A stretch of DNA of 64,000 nucleotides from Streptomyces malaysiensis subsp. samsunensis (GTDB lineage: Bacteria; Actinomycetota; Actinomycetes; Streptomycetales; Streptomycetaceae): positions 62,001-126,000 of the forward strand of contig NZ_JANIIC010000008.1 of assembly GCF_024519315.1 (NCBI RefSeq), given 5' to 3'. Shown here one piece after another: positions 1 through 9,020 of the stretch (within the stretch, counting starts at the first letter, position 1; every line of letters starts with the position of its first letter). The notes below the pieces were generated by a model. It did not search any database. It saw only the letters and a program-made list of their open reading frames with translations, and was not told the DNA's origin. The position numbers and the translations under genes were made by a program.

Positions 1-116
1 ACATTGGCGTACGGCGAGGTCTGCTTGGTCATGTCCGCCGCGCCGCAGCCGGTCGCGGTGAACACGGCCGTGACACCGACGGCGGCCATCAGCAGCTGAG
101 TGCGGGTGCGAGCCAT
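1..116 (-). CDS. Glycine betaine ABC transporter substrate-binding lipoprotein (N-terminal part only)
   Basis: Only the first ~38 codons are inside the window; the gene runs off the left edge. ATG at 116. The product begins MARTRTQLLMAAV and reaches a lipobox ending TATGC at about residue 24, so it is a type II (lipoprotein) export signal: Arg-rich n-region, hydrophobic core, Cys to be lipidated. The start follows the stop of the permease gene by one base, so it is the last visible gene of the osmoprotectant operon. The assignment as the betaine/proline-binding (OpuAC/ProX-type) subunit is inferred from position beside the ATPase and permease; the ligand-binding domain itself is not visible. 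Confidence 0.75.
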   Translation of the reverse strand, partial: MARTRTQLLMAAVGVTAVFTATGCGAADMTKQTSPYAN

Positions 117-117
117 A

Positions 118-2127
118 TCAGGCCCCCTTCCTGTCGCGGCGCGCCGTCGGCTGGGTGACCCGGTCGAGCATCAGACCCAGGCAGACGATCGCCGCGCCCG
201 CGACCAGACCGGTGGCCAGATCGCCCTGCGCCAGGCCGAACACCACGTCGTAGCCGAGCGCGCCCGAGCCGACCAGACCGCCGATGATCACCACGGCCAG
301 TACCAGCACCACGCCCTGGTTGACGGCGAGCAGCAGCGCCGGGCGGGCCAGCGGCAGCTGGACCTGGCGCAGCTGCTGCCCCTGGGTGGCGCCGAGCGAA
401 CGCGCCGACTCCAGCGCCGCCGGGTCCACGTTCCGCAGCCCCTGGGTGGTGATGCGGATGACGGCGGGCAGCGCGTAGACGATGGCGGCGGCCGCCGCCG
501 GGGCGCGGCCGACGCCGAACAGCGCGACCACCGGGATCAGATAGACGAACTGCGGCATGGTCTGGCACACATCCAGCACCGGCCGCAGCAACCGCTCCAG
601 CCGGGTGGACCGCGCGGCCGCGATACCGATCGCGAACCCGAGCACCAGCGTGACGAAGACGGCGGCCACCACCTGGGAGAGGGTGTCCATGGACGGCTCC
701 CACACCCCGAGCACACCGATCGCGGCCATGGCGGCGGTGGCGGTCAGGGTGGTGGCCCAGGTGCCGATCAGCCAGGCCAGCGCCGCGACGATCAGCAGCA
801 CCGCGTACCACGGGAGGCCCTGGAGCCCCTCGCGCAGCGGGTCCAGGATCCACTTGACGTAGTCCGAGGCCCATTCGGCGGTGCCGCCGACGACCGGCAC
901 GCCGGTGTAGAGGTGGTCGACCATCCAGTCCTTGAACTGGTTGACGGGCTCCTCGATGGCGACGGTCCAGCCGGTCGGCCAGGTCTGGGACCCGGCCAGC
1001 CGCCCGGCGACGGTCACCACCACGGTGATCGCCGCCACGCCCGCCCAGGCCGGCCAGCCGCGCAGCAGCCGGGGCCCGCCCTCGGCCGGCGGGGCGCCGA
1101 GGCGCTCGCCCGCCGACGCCGTGGTGCGGTCCATCACGACGGCGAGCAGCACGATCGGCAGGCCGGCGGCCAGCGCCTTGCCGACGTCCACGCTGGACAG
1201 CGCCTGGTAGACGCGGTCACCGAGACCGCCGCCGCCGATCACCGAGGCGATGACGGCCATGGACAGCGCCATCATGATCGCCTGGTTGACGCCCAGCAGC
1301 AGCTCCTTGCGGGCCAGCGGCAGCCGGGCCGACAGCAGCCGCTGCCGCCAGGTGGCGCCGAGCGAGGTCACCGCCTCCAGCACCCCGGCGTCCGCACCGC
1401 GCAGGCCGAGGGCGGTGAGCCGGGCCATCGGGGGCGCCGCGTAGATCACGGTGGCCAGCACCGCGCCCGGTACGCCGATGCCGAAGATCAGCACAACGGG
1501 CAGCAGATAGGCGAACGCGGGCAGCACCTGCATGGTGTCCAGCACCGGTCGCAGTGCACGGAACGCCCGTTCCGAGAGCCCGCCGGCCAGGCCCAGCAGC
1601 ACACCGATGACGACGGACGCGGTGACGGCGACGGCCATCAGCGCCAGGGTCTGCATCGTCGGCACCCACATGCCCAGCAGCCCGCATACGACGAAGGACA
1701 CGATGGTCGTCACCGCGACCCGCACCCCGGCGACCCGCCAGGCCACCAGCGTCGAGGCGGCGGTGACCCCGGCCCAGCCGAGGGTGAGCAGGACGACGTA
1801 GACGGCGCGCACGCTGATGATGACCGCGTTGCTGATGTGGCCGAAGAAGTAGAGGAAGATCCAGTGGCTGTCGCGGTTGTCGATGATCCAGTCGCTGGCC
1901 TTGCCGAGCGGTTCCGACACATCGACGGTCAGCGCGTCCGGCCAGGTGCCGCTCGCCCACTTGGCGTGCGCCAGGGGTATGAGAACGGCGGCGATCACCA
2001 CGAGCACCGCCAGCTTGCGCACGGCGTGGCTGTGGACGGCCGCGCTCAGCGGGGACGGGCGCGGTTCGGGCGCGGCCGTCCCGGTGGCGCCAGGTTCGGT
2101 GGTGGGGCGGGTGGCCGTGGCACTCAT
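118..2127 (-). CDS. Glycine betaine/proline-type ABC transporter permease, two permease domains fused
   Basis: 669 aa multi-pass membrane protein with two successive binding-protein-dependent transport domains. The first spans about residues 170-335 (EAA-type loop near EAVTSLGATWRQRLLSARLP), the second about 490-650 (ESARSLGATQGQQLRQVQLP). The two halves resemble each other in sequence (LRPVLDTMQVLPAFAYLLPVV versus LRPVLDVCQTMPQFVYLIPVV, each shortened here), so this looks like an internal duplication that makes a single-chain pair of ProW/OpuAB-type permeases. It would pass glycine betaine or choline across the membrane with the downstream lipoprotein and the upstream ATPase. Start ATG at 2127, 46 bases after the ATPase stop. 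Function as an osmoprotectant importer is from family and neighbours; the exact ligand is inferred. Confidence 0.88.
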   Translation of the reverse strand: MSATATRPTTEPGATGTAAPEPRPSPLSAAVHSHAVRKLAVLVVIAAVLIPLAHAKWASGTWPDALTVDVSEPLGKASDWIIDNRDSHWIFLYFFGHISNAVIISVRAVYVVLLTLGWAGVTAASTLVAWRVAGVRVAVTTIVSFVVCGLLGMWVPTMQTLALMAVAVTASVVIGVLLGLAGGLSERAFRALRPVLDTMQVLPAFAYLLPVVLIFGIGVPGAVLATVIYAAPPMARLTALGLRGADAGVLEAVTSLGATWRQRLLSARLPLARKELLLGVNQAIMMALSMAVIASVIGGGGLGDRVYQALSSVDVGKALAAGLPIVLLAVVMDRTTASAGERLGAPPAEGGPRLLRGWPAWAGVAAITVVVTVAGRLAGSQTWPTGWTVAIEEPVNQFKDWMVDHLYTGVPVVGGTAEWASDYVKWILDPLREGLQGLPWYAVLLIVAALAWLIGTWATTLTATAAMAAIGVLGVWEPSMDTLSQVVAAVFVTLVLGFAIGIAAARSTRLERLLRPVLDVCQTMPQFVYLIPVVALFGVGRAPAAAAAIVYALPAVIRITTQGLRNVDPAALESARSLGATQGQQLRQVQLPLARPALLLAVNQGVVLVLAVVIIGGLVGSGALGYDVVFGLAQGDLATGLVAGAAIVCLGLMLDRVTQPTARRDRKGA

Positions 2128-2173
2128 ACGCGCCTCCCGGTCCCGCCCGGCGGGGAGAGGGTCGAGGCGGTGC

Positions 2174-3268
2174 TCATGCCGCGGCCACCTCCTTGCGGTC
2201 CAGGCCCGCGACCACGCTCAGCAGACAGGCGTGGTCGACGACGCCCAGGCAGCGGCCGCCGTCCATGACGCGCGCCAGGCCGCCGCTGCGGGCCACGGCC
2301 TCGATCGCGTCGGCGACCGTGGTGCCCGGGGCCAGCGCGGGCCCGCCGTCCTTCTCGTCGGACTTCGCGGGGCGCATGGCACGGCGCACAGTCAGCACCT
2401 GCTCACGCGGAACATCGCGGACGAAGTCCCGTACATAGTCGTCCGCCGGGGAGCCGACGATCTCCTCCGGGGTGCCGAGCTGGACGATCCCGCCGTCGCG
2501 CATCAGCGCGATCCGGTCGCCGAGGCGCAGTGCCTCGCTGAGGTCATGGGTGATGAAGACCATCGTCCGGCCCTCGTCGTGGTGCAGCCGGATGACCTCC
2601 TCCTGCATATCGCGGCGGATCAGCGGGTCGAGCGCGCTGAACGGCTCGTCGAAGAGCAGCACCTCGGGGTCGACGGCCAGCGCCCGGGCCAGGCCCACCC
2701 GCTGCTGCTGACCGCCGGAGAGCTGTCCGGGGCGGCGGCGCTCCAGACCGGTGAGCCCGACCTTCTCCACCACCTCGGCGGCCTTGGCCCGGCGCTCGGC
2801 CTTGCCCACGCCCTGGATCTCCAGCCCGTAGGCCACGTTGTCGATGACGGAGCGGTGCGGCAGCAGCCCGAAGTGCTGGAAGACCATGGCGGCGCGGTGC
2901 CGGCGCAGATGGCGCAGCCGCGCCTTGTCCATGGCCAGAACGTCCTCGCCGTCGATCTTCAAGGTCCCGGAGGTGGGCTCTATCAGCCGGGTCAGACAGC
3001 GGACGAGGGTGGACTTGCCGGAGCCGGACAGCCCCATGACCACGAACACCTCGCCCGGCTGGACGTCGAAGGAGACCTCGCGGACGGCCGCCGTACAGCC
3101 GGTGCGGGCGCGCAACTCCCCGGCGGACAGCTTCGCCTCGGCGGAACCGGGGATCCGATCGGCCTTGGGGCCGAAGACCTTCCACAGGTCGCGGACCGAG
3201 AACACCGGGGTGCGCTCGCCGCTCTCGGGGCTCTTGGGCGTCTCGGGGGCCACGGTCGTCGCCATCAC
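2174..3268 (-). CDS. Glycine betaine ABC transporter ATP-binding protein (ProV/OpuAA family)
   Basis: 364 aa. It has a Walker A motif GLSGSGKST near residues 79-87, the ABC signature LSGGQQQR, Walker [13 protein letters not shown] and the switch His in FITHDLSEA, so it is a complete ABC ATPase. The N-terminal extension before the P-loop (about 60 residues) is typical of the ProV/OpuAA type. The C-terminus (about 300-364, ending [16 protein letters not shown]) is a short CBS-like remnant, the region that senses ionic strength in OpuA. The start can be GTG at 3268 or the next ATG at 3265; the latter overlaps the TGA of the upstream oxidoreductase (TGATG), which implies translational coupling. 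Confidence 0.9.
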   Translation of the reverse strand: MMATTVAPETPKSPESGERTPVFSVRDLWKVFGPKADRIPGSAEAKLSAGELRARTGCTAAVREVSFDVQPGEVFVVMGLSGSGKSTLVRCLTRLIEPTSGTLKIDGEDVLAMDKARLRHLRRHRAAMVFQHFGLLPHRSVIDNVAYGLEIQGVGKAERRAKAAEVVEKVGLTGLERRRPGQLSGGQQQRVGLARALAVDPEVLLFDEPFSALDPLIRRDMQEEVIRLHHDEGRTMVFITHDLSEALRLGDRIALMRDGGIVQLGTPEEIVGSPADDYVRDFVRDVPREQVLTVRRAMRPAKSDEKDGGPALAPGTTVADAIEAVARSGGLARVMDGGRCLGVVDHACLLSVVAGLDRKEVAAA

Positions 3269-4851
3269 GCCTCGCCTCCCGGCGCGAGCGTGGCGGCTCG
3301 CTCATCGGGCCTGTGCCGTTCCCGATCACGATCCTCGAACAGCAGCTCAGCGCACTTCTCGCCCACCATCAGGACTCCGATCATCGGGTTCACGGCCGGC
3401 ATCGTCGGGAAGACGGACGCGTCGGCGATACGGACGCCGCTCAGGCCCCGGATCCGCAGATCGGGGCCGACCACGGCGAGTTCGTCCGACGTGGCACCCA
3501 TACGACAGGTGCCCGCCGGGTGGTACACGGTGTGCGCGACCTTGCGGGCGTACTCGCTGATCTCCTCGTCCGAGGTGATCTCCGGGCCCGGGCACACCTC
3601 GCGCTTGAGCCAGCTCGCCAGCGGTTCGGTCTTGGCGATCTCACGCGCGACACGGATGCCGTCGACCAGCGTGCGGCCGTCGTAGTCCTCCTCGTCCGTG
3701 AAGTACCGGAAGTCGAGGGCGGGCTTGACGGACGGGTCGGCGCTGGTGAGGAAGAGCCGGCCGCGGCTGCGCGGCTTGGGGATGTTCGGGGTCATCGACA
3801 CACCGTGCTCGGGCTTTTCATAGCCCAGCCGCTCCGGATTGTCGGTGAACGGGATCTGGTAGAAGTGGAACATCAGGTCCGGGCCCCGGGATTCGGGGTC
3901 CCGCCGGATGAACAGGCCCGCGTCGGAGTCCATCGCGGAGTTGTCCGGAATCGGGCCGTCCGTCTCCCACACGATGACCGACTCGGGGTGGTCGAGCAGA
4001 TTCTCGCCAACGCCCGGCAGATCGTGGACGACGGGGATGCCCAGCGCCTCCAGATCCGACCTGGGCCCGATGCCGGAGTGCATCAGCAGCCGCGGGGTGT
4101 CCACGGCGCCCGCGCAGACCAGAACCTCGGTCTCGGCCCGGACGAGGATCTCCGCACCGTCCTTGGTGCGCACATGGACGCCGGTGACCCGGCCGGTCTC
4201 GTCGAGCTCCAGCCGGTACGCCCAGGTCTCCAGCATCAGATGGAGATTGGGCCGGTCCAGGAACGGATGCAGATAGGCGACGGACGCCGAGGAGCGCTTG
4301 TTGTTCTCCGGGTGGTACGCGAGGTCGAAGAAGCCGACGCCCTCGTGGAACGGCTTCTTGTTGAACCCCTCGACCCGCGGCACCCCGGCGGCGGCCTGGG
4401 CGGCGTCGACGAAGTCCCGCGCGATCGCGTTCCGGTCCTTCTCGTCCACCGGGACGATGTTGTTGCGCAGCCGCTGGAAGTACGGGTCCATGGACTCCGC
4501 GTCCCAGCCCTCGGCACCGGCCTCGGCCCACTCGTCCCAGTCACCCGGCAGCGGCTTGAAGGAGATCAGGGTGTTGTGCGAGGAGCACCCTCCGAGCACC
4601 CGCGCCCGGCTGTGCCGGATATGCGAATTTCCGCGTGGCTGCTCGGTGGTGGGGTAGTCGTAGTCCAAGTCGCCGCCGAGCAGCCCGAGCCAGCGGCGCA
4701 GGGTGAGCACATCGGGCCGGTCGACATCGGACGGTCCGCCCTCGATGACGGCGACACGGATGCCCGGGTCCTCGGTGAGCCGGGAAGCGATCACCGATCC
4801 CGCGGTGCCGCCGCCGATGACGACGTAGTCATATACGACAGGTACGGACAT
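3265..4851 (-). CDS. betA: GMC-family choline dehydrogenase/oxidase-like flavoenzyme
   Basis: 528 aa FAD-dependent glucose-methanol-choline oxidoreductase. N-terminal dinucleotide motif [18 protein letters not shown] at residues ~7-24; GMC signature around [12 protein letters not shown]-terminal active-site block [13 protein letters not shown] followed by [20 protein letters not shown] start it at ATG 4851 because GAGGAG lies 8 bases upstream; an in-frame ATG at 4887 lacks such a site. Lying between an aldehyde dehydrogenase and a betaine importer, it most likely oxidises choline to betaine aldehyde. Dehydrogenase versus oxidase cannot be decided from sequence. Its stop overlaps the start of the ABC ATPase gene. 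Confidence 0.85.
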   Translation of the reverse strand: MSVPVVYDYVVIGGGTAGSVIASRLTEDPGIRVAVIEGGPSDVDRPDVLTLRRWLGLLGGDLDYDYPTTEQPRGNSHIRHSRARVLGGCSSHNTLISFKPLPGDWDEWAEAGAEGWDAESMDPYFQRLRNNIVPVDEKDRNAIARDFVDAAQAAAGVPRVEGFNKKPFHEGVGFFDLAYHPENNKRSSASVAYLHPFLDRPNLHLMLETWAYRLELDETGRVTGVHVRTKDGAEILVRAETEVLVCAGAVDTPRLLMHSGIGPRSDLEALGIPVVHDLPGVGENLLDHPESVIVWETDGPIPDNSAMDSDAGLFIRRDPESRGPDLMFHFYQIPFTDNPERLGYEKPEHGVSMTPNIPKPRSRGRLFLTSADPSVKPALDFRYFTDEEDYDGRTLVDGIRVAREIAKTEPLASWLKREVCPGPEITSDEEISEYARKVAHTVYHPAGTCRMGATSDELAVVGPDLRIRGLSGVRIADASVFPTMPAVNPMIGVLMVGEKCAELLFEDRDRERHRPDERAATLAPGGEA

Positions 4852-5058
4852 GTGGGGGACTCCTCGCGTCTTCCCCGAACGGCTCACGCGGGCGCGGGCC
4901 GGGGGCTGCCGCCCCTGGGGGTGGGGGTGATGCTGGGCGCCTCGGTGGCGTCCACGGGCTTGTCGCCGCCGGTCGCCGTGATCGGGCGCGGCCGGGTCCG
5001 GACCCCGGGGGACGGGTGCGGGCCCGGCCGCGGTCCGGGCGGGACCTGCGGCGGAGCG

Positions 5059-6561
5059 TCAGCCGGCGAACCAGCGCACCGGGCTCGGCCGCAGGTTCTC
5101 GTAGACGTGCTTGGTCTCGCGGTATTCGTCAAGGCCCGTGGGACCGAGCTCACGCCCGACCCCGGACTTGCCGAAACCGCCCCATTCGGCCTGCGGAAGA
5201 TAGGGGTGGTAGTCGTTGATCCACACGGTGCCGTGCCGCAGCCGGGCGGCGACGCGCCGCGCCCGTGCGGTGTCGGCGGACCAGACGGCGCCGGCCAGTC
5301 CGTACTCCGTGTCATTGGCGAGTGTGACCGCCTCGTCCTCGGTTTGGAAGGACTCGACCGTCAGAATCGGCCCAAACGTCTCCTCCCGCACCACCCGCAT
5401 CTCGCGATGGCACTGGTCGAGAACCGTGGGGAGGTAGAAGTAACCGGTGGCGGGGCGGACCGCGTTGGGCTCCGGCTGCTTGCCGCCGCAGCGCAGCAGC
5501 GCGCCCTCCTCCAGGGCGGACGCCACATACGCCTCGGTCTTGTCCAGCTGCTGGGCCGAGACCAGCGGACCGCATTCGACACCGTCCTCGGTGCCGCGGC
5601 CCAGCTTGATCTTCTCCGCGCGGCGGGCGAGTTCGGCCACGAACCGCTCGCGCACGGACTCCTCGATGATCAGCCGGGCACCGGCCGAGCAAACCTGGCC
5701 GCTGTGGATGAAGGCGGCGTTCAGGGCCTGGTCGACGGCGGTGTCAAAGCCCTCGGCGGTGGCGCAGGCGTCGGCGAAGACCACATTGGGGTTCTTGCCG
5801 CCGAGCTCCAGCGCGACCTTCTTGACTGTCGGCGCGGCGGCCTGGGCGACCTTGGTGCCGCTGATCAGGCCGCCGGTGAAGGAGACCAGGTCCACATCGG
5901 GGTGCTCGGACAACCGCGCGCCCACCGGGTCGCCCGTGCCGGTCACCAGGTTGGCCACCCCGGACGGCAGTCCGGCCTCGGCCAGCAGCCGCACCAGATG
6001 GACGGTGGACAGCGGGGTCACCTCGCTGGGCTTGATCACAAAGGTGTTACCGGCGACCAGCGCCGGGGCGACCTTCCAGCTGGCCTGGAGCAGCGGATAG
6101 TTCCAGGGGGTGATCATCGCGCAGACGCCGACCGGCTCATGGACCACGACGCTGTGCACATCGGGGGTGCCCGCGTCGATGACGCGCCCGGCCGACTCGC
6201 CCGCGGCCAGGTCGGCGAAGTAGCGGAAGGCGTTCGTCACATCGTCGACGTCGACCCGGCCCTCCTCCAGGGTCTTGCCGGTGTCACGGCTCTCGGTGAG
6301 CGCGATCGCCTCGCGGTCACGCTGTAGCAGATCGGCGACGCGGCGCAGCAGCGCCGCCCGCTCGGCCACCGGCGTCCCGGGCCAGGGGCCCTGGTCGAAG
6401 GCGCGACGCGCGGCCGCGACCGCCGCGTCGGTGTCCTCGACGCCCCCTTCGGCGACGACCGCGAGGGTTTTGGCGTCGGCGGGGTCGAGGACCTCCCGCT
6501 GCGCCCCGGATGCGGCCGCCTGCCACACCCCGTCCACATGAATGGTCTCGGCTGCCGCCAC
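5059..6561 (-). CDS. betB: Betaine-aldehyde dehydrogenase-like NAD(P)-dependent aldehyde dehydrogenase
   Basis: 500 aa ALDH superfamily enzyme. The general base Glu sits in LELGGKNPNVVF, the nucleophilic Cys in HSGQVCSAGARL, and the cofactor loop is PWNYPLLQASWKVAPAL. GTG start at 6561 chosen because GGAAGG lies 9 bases upstream; the longer reading to 6612 adds about 17 residues unlike the family. First gene of the operon: it would turn betaine aldehyde into glycine betaine, an osmolyte, while the next gene makes the aldehyde and the last three import choline or betaine. A perfect inverted repeat at 6598-6620 is just upstream. The 207 bases between this gene and the GMC gene show no gene. Confidence 0.87.
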   Translation of the reverse strand: MAAAETIHVDGVWQAAASGAQREVLDPADAKTLAVVAEGGVEDTDAAVAAARRAFDQGPWPGTPVAERAALLRRVADLLQRDREAIALTESRDTGKTLEEGRVDVDDVTNAFRYFADLAAGESAGRVIDAGTPDVHSVVVHEPVGVCAMITPWNYPLLQASWKVAPALVAGNTFVIKPSEVTPLSTVHLVRLLAEAGLPSGVANLVTGTGDPVGARLSEHPDVDLVSFTGGLISGTKVAQAAAPTVKKVALELGGKNPNVVFADACATAEGFDTAVDQALNAAFIHSGQVCSAGARLIIEESVRERFVAELARRAEKIKLGRGTEDGVECGPLVSAQQLDKTEAYVASALEEGALLRCGGKQPEPNAVRPATGYFYLPTVLDQCHREMRVVREETFGPILTVESFQTEDEAVTLANDTEYGLAGAVWSADTARARRVAARLRHGTVWINDYHPYLPQAEWGGFGKSGVGRELGPTGLDEYRETKHVYENLRPSPVRWFAG

Positions 6562-6597
6562 GTGATTCTGCCTTCCGGTTCTGCGAGCTTTGCCACT

Positions 6598-6620
6598 GGT
6601 CCAAGCCAGCAACTTGGACC
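6598..6620. promoter_or_regulatory. Inverted repeat, candidate operator of the betaine operon
   Basis: GGTCCAAG and CTTGGACC are perfect 8-base arms separated by 7 bases, centred about 48 bases upstream of the GTG start of the aldehyde dehydrogenase. Size and symmetry suit a dimeric repressor (TetR/BetI, GntR or MarR type). No regulator gene lies in the visible part of the operon, so the binding protein is unknown. Confidence 0.45.
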
Positions 6621-6709
6621 CCTAACCGGAAGGCGCGAACCTATGCGCGATTCGCAACAGAAAGTGGGCCGGGTCACGTGCGAAGCGGGAACTGCGGAAG
6701 GGATCGGCC

Positions 6710-7510
6710 TCAGGAGGCGGTGCAGGAGGCCGTCGGGCAGAAGGTGTCCACCGCCGCCTGGTGGACTTCCCGCTCCTTCGCCCGGTCCCCGGAGGGGCCG
6801 ATCACCAGCACCGCGTACATGGTGCCGTCGGGCGCGGCGAAGCGGCGGTCGAGGATCCGGCGGTGGCCGGAGCCCTTGGACTCGTACGTGTACTCCAGCT
6901 GGGCCGGGTCCATAGCGGCCGAACCCAGCCGGGTGAGGGCTATCCGCTCGTAGTCCCGGTGGGTGGAGGCGATCCGCTCGGCCTCCTGGGCGGACTCGTA
7001 CGGCGTCGACTCGGGCCCCCGCAGCTCGAAGACCTGGATCATGGTGCTGTCGTCGGGCGAGGTGTAGTAGACGCTGGGGCCCTGCGTGGTCCGCTGCCAT
7101 CCGTCCGGGACCGCTAGGTGGTATCCGGCCGGGTCGGCCTGGGTGCTGTAGCCCGCGGGCGGGGCGGCCCCCGTCAGGGAGGGGGAGGACGGGGTGCCGA
7201 AGGGCGTCGCGGACGGGGACCCGGAGGGCGCCCCGGTCGGCAGGTCCGTGGGGAGATCGGTCGGCCCACCGGTCTCCGGACCGGGCGAGGGGTAGAGATC
7301 GCTCGGCTGGGAAGCGTCCCCGCTCGGCGTGGCCGTGGGGGTCTTCTGGTCCCAGGGCAGCGGCCCCGCCTGATGGCGGGAGCCGCCGTCGCCCCCGAAG
7401 GCCACCCATCCGGAGAACGCCATCCCCGCGGCCAGGAAGACCGTCACCGCCAGTGCCCGCAGTGCCCGCCTGGTGTCCTGCCCCGGCGCTCCCCCGTCGT
7501 GCATGCTCAT
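6710..7510 (-). CDS. Single-pass membrane protein with extracellular domain, paralogue of the 7757-8557 product
   Basis: 266 aa, ATG at 7510 with GGGGGC upstream. A short charged N-terminus is followed by one transmembrane segment (about residues 15-36, ALRALAVTVFLAAGMAF), a Pro/Ser/Thr/Gly linker of about 80 residues, and a C-terminal domain of ~140 residues beginning near GYHLAVPDGWQR and ending DTFCPTASCTAS with two Cys. The domain repeats landmarks of its neighbour: VPxGWQR, IQVFxL, LEYxYxS, RRILDRxFA, YAVLVxGP. The same landmarks appear more faintly in the outer domain of the Ser/Thr kinase at 53249-55057. Predicted topology is N-in, C-out. Function unknown; a ligand-sensing or surface role is inference. 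Confidence 0.7.
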   Translation of the reverse strand: MSMHDGGAPGQDTRRALRALAVTVFLAAGMAFSGWVAFGGDGGSRHQAGPLPWDQKTPTATPSGDASQPSDLYPSPGPETGGPTDLPTDLPTGAPSGSPSATPFGTPSSPSLTGAAPPAGYSTQADPAGYHLAVPDGWQRTTQGPSVYYTSPDDSTMIQVFELRGPESTPYESAQEAERIASTHRDYERIALTRLGSAAMDPAQLEYTYESKGSGHRRILDRRFAAPDGTMYAVLVIGPSGDRAKEREVHQAAVDTFCPTASCTAS

Positions 7511-7756
7511 TTCGCTGCCCCCGATTGTGGATCTCTGCTCCCATAAGCCGACAAGCCGAGCCGGCCGACATCGGTGTACCCGGCTGGAGGGCCTCCCCAC
7601 CCTCTGTCACCGCACCGATACGGAGATGTCGCCCGAGACGCGCCCCTCGTGCCGCGCCCTCTCGTACATCGCCCCCTTACCTCCCGTCCGCTCGCGCCGC
7701 GCCCCCTTGCGCCTCGCTGTCTCCGACCGTCCTGTGCCCGCCGCTGTCCCCGTCGT
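7511..7756. other. Intergenic gap between the two paralogous surface-protein genes
   Basis: 246 bases with no convincing gene on either strand. On the minus strand it would carry the promoter or 5' leader of the 6710-7510 gene. No strong hairpin was found, so read-through from the upstream three-gene operon is possible. Confidence 0.4.
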
Positions 7757-8557
7757 TCAGGCGGCCGGGCAGTAGGCGGTGGGGCAGAAGGACGCCAGCA
7801 CGATGCGCTGCCGCTCCCGCTGCTGCGGCCAGTCGTCGGCCGGACCCGCGACCAGCACCGCGTACTGCACGTTGTCCGGACCGGCGAAGGCGCGGTCGAG
7901 TATTCGGCGCGGGCCGTACTTGGCGCTGCGGTAGCCGTACTCCAGCTCCGCGTCCGCGTCATCGCCGGGGCCGAGCCGCTTGAGCTCGTACCGGTGGTAG
8001 CCGGGGTTCTTCTTGAGCCCCTTCTCCGCCCGGCGCAGCGCCTCATACGGTGTGATGTCGGGCTCGGTCAGCGCGAAGACCTGGATCAGACTGCTCGCGT
8101 CGGACGACTCGTAGAACACCCCGGTATCGCGCTTGACCCGCTGCCAGCCCCTCGGCACATCCAGCCGGAACCCCTCCGGGTCGGTGGTGCGCACATAGTC
8201 CGCCGGAGGCTCCTGTGTGCTGTCCGCGGACACCGAAGGCGGCGCCGAGGCGGTCTCCGAGAACGGCCCCGACGGCGCCTCCGAGGGCTGCTCGGCCGAC
8301 GATGACCAGGACGAGGCCGAGGCCGAGGGCGAACCGCCGTCCGCCCGGGGCTTGTCATCCCCGTCGCCCGACACCAACTGCCAGGCGCCGACCCCGATCC
8401 CGCCGACCAGGACCACGGCGAGCACCGCCAACAGCACCGTGCCCAGATGCGGATTGGGTGGTCTTCGGCCCGGGGTCGGCGGCTCCGCGCCCTGCCCCAC
8501 CCAGCGCTGGGTCTGCTCGTCCCATCGACGGCCCCCCTCGCCGCCCGATGTGCTCAT
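7757..8557 (-). CDS. Single-pass membrane protein with extracellular domain, translationally coupled to the RHIM-like gene
   Basis: 266 aa. Cytoplasmic N-terminus of ~36 residues (GGEGGRRWDEQTQRWV), transmembrane segment around LLAVLAVVLVGGIGVGAW, Ser/Glu-rich linker, then a ~145-residue domain starting GFRLDVPRGWQRVKRDTGV and ending ASFCPTAYCPAA. Start ATG at 8557 lies one base after the TGA of the preceding gene (TGAgATG), so it is the third gene of an operon with the 9007-10911 and 8559-9020 genes. It aligns along its whole outer domain with the 6710-7510 product (GWQR, SLIQVFAL, LEYGYRS, RRILDRAFA, YAVLVAGP). No enzymatic motif is seen; a sensor or anchor for the cassette is a guess. Confidence 0.7.
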   Translation of the reverse strand: MSTSGGEGGRRWDEQTQRWVGQGAEPPTPGRRPPNPHLGTVLLAVLAVVLVGGIGVGAWQLVSGDGDDKPRADGGSPSASASSWSSSAEQPSEAPSGPFSETASAPPSVSADSTQEPPADYVRTTDPEGFRLDVPRGWQRVKRDTGVFYESSDASSLIQVFALTEPDITPYEALRRAEKGLKKNPGYHRYELKRLGPGDDADAELEYGYRSAKYGPRRILDRAFAGPDNVQYAVLVAGPADDWPQQRERQRIVLASFCPTAYCPAA

Positions 8558-8558
8558 C

Positions 8559-9020
8559 TCAGCCGCCCAACAGCGCGCCGACCGCCTGTCCGACGGCGAC
8601 GCCGGAGGCGAGCATGCCGACGCTGGCGCTGGCGTCCTGTAACAGCACCCGGATCCTGGCGAGTCGGCCGGCCCCGGCCCGGCCGGTGCGCCGGATCTCG
8701 TCCTGGGTCTGGGCCAGTTCGTCGGTGAGCGCGCCGACCTCAGGGCTCGAGACCACCCGCCGCAGATCGTCGGTGAGCTGCCGAACGGCCTCCAGCAGCT
8801 CCTGATAGGCGGGGTCGCAGGGGACCTCGCCCTCCCGCCCGTTCACAATGCGGTTGTGGTCGCCGATGCCGATGGCGCTGCCGCGCACATTGCCGAACCG
8901 GATGTTCCCGAACGTGCTCCCGCCGCCCGCCGGGTCCGCGCCGCCACCGCTCGCATTCGCCGAGCGGTCCGCGCTGCCGCCGCCCATGCCGCTACCGTCT
9001 CCTGCGTCAGCCATCGCCAT
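8559..9020 (-). CDS. Small protein with RHIM-like G-D-H-N motif and hydrophobic C-terminus
   Basis: 153 aa from ATG 9020, chosen for the GGGGGAGG six bases upstream; ATGs at 9038 and 9014 are alternatives. It overlaps the end of the upstream gene. Residues ~30-50 contain [13 protein letters not shown], which matches [13 protein letters not shown] at the C-terminus of the upstream protein at 9 of 13 positions. The I-G-I-G-D-H-N core follows the RHIM pattern (I/V-x-I/V-G-x-x-N) of functional amyloid motifs. Next come a charged, probably coiled-coil stretch ([18 protein letters not shown]) and a hydrophobic Gly/Ala-rich tail ([18 protein letters not shown]). A TTA codon is present at 8642-8640, so translation should depend on the bldA tRNA. 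Function unknown; an amyloid-triggered membrane effector is a hypothesis. Confidence 0.7.
   Translation of the reverse strand: MAMADAGDGSGMGGGSADRSANASGGGADPAGGGSTFGNIRFGNVRGSAIGIGDHNRIVNGREGEVPCDPAYQELLEAVRQLTDDLRRVVSSPEVGALTDELAQTQDEIRRTGRAGAGRLARIRVLLQDASASVGMLASGVAVGQAVGALLGG

Noticed and set aside
3313..6327. 1004-codon open frame on the + strand
   Set aside because: It is antisense to the ABC ATPase, GMC and aldehyde dehydrogenase genes, which have full family motifs; the + frame has only His/Arg/Gly/Val-rich low-complexity sequence. Same for the long + frames over 13902-16841, 38968-41274 and 24770-28072.
5059..6612. Longer aldehyde dehydrogenase start at 6612
   Set aside because: It would cover the operator-like repeat and lacks a ribosome site; GTG 6561 has GGAAGG at correct spacing.
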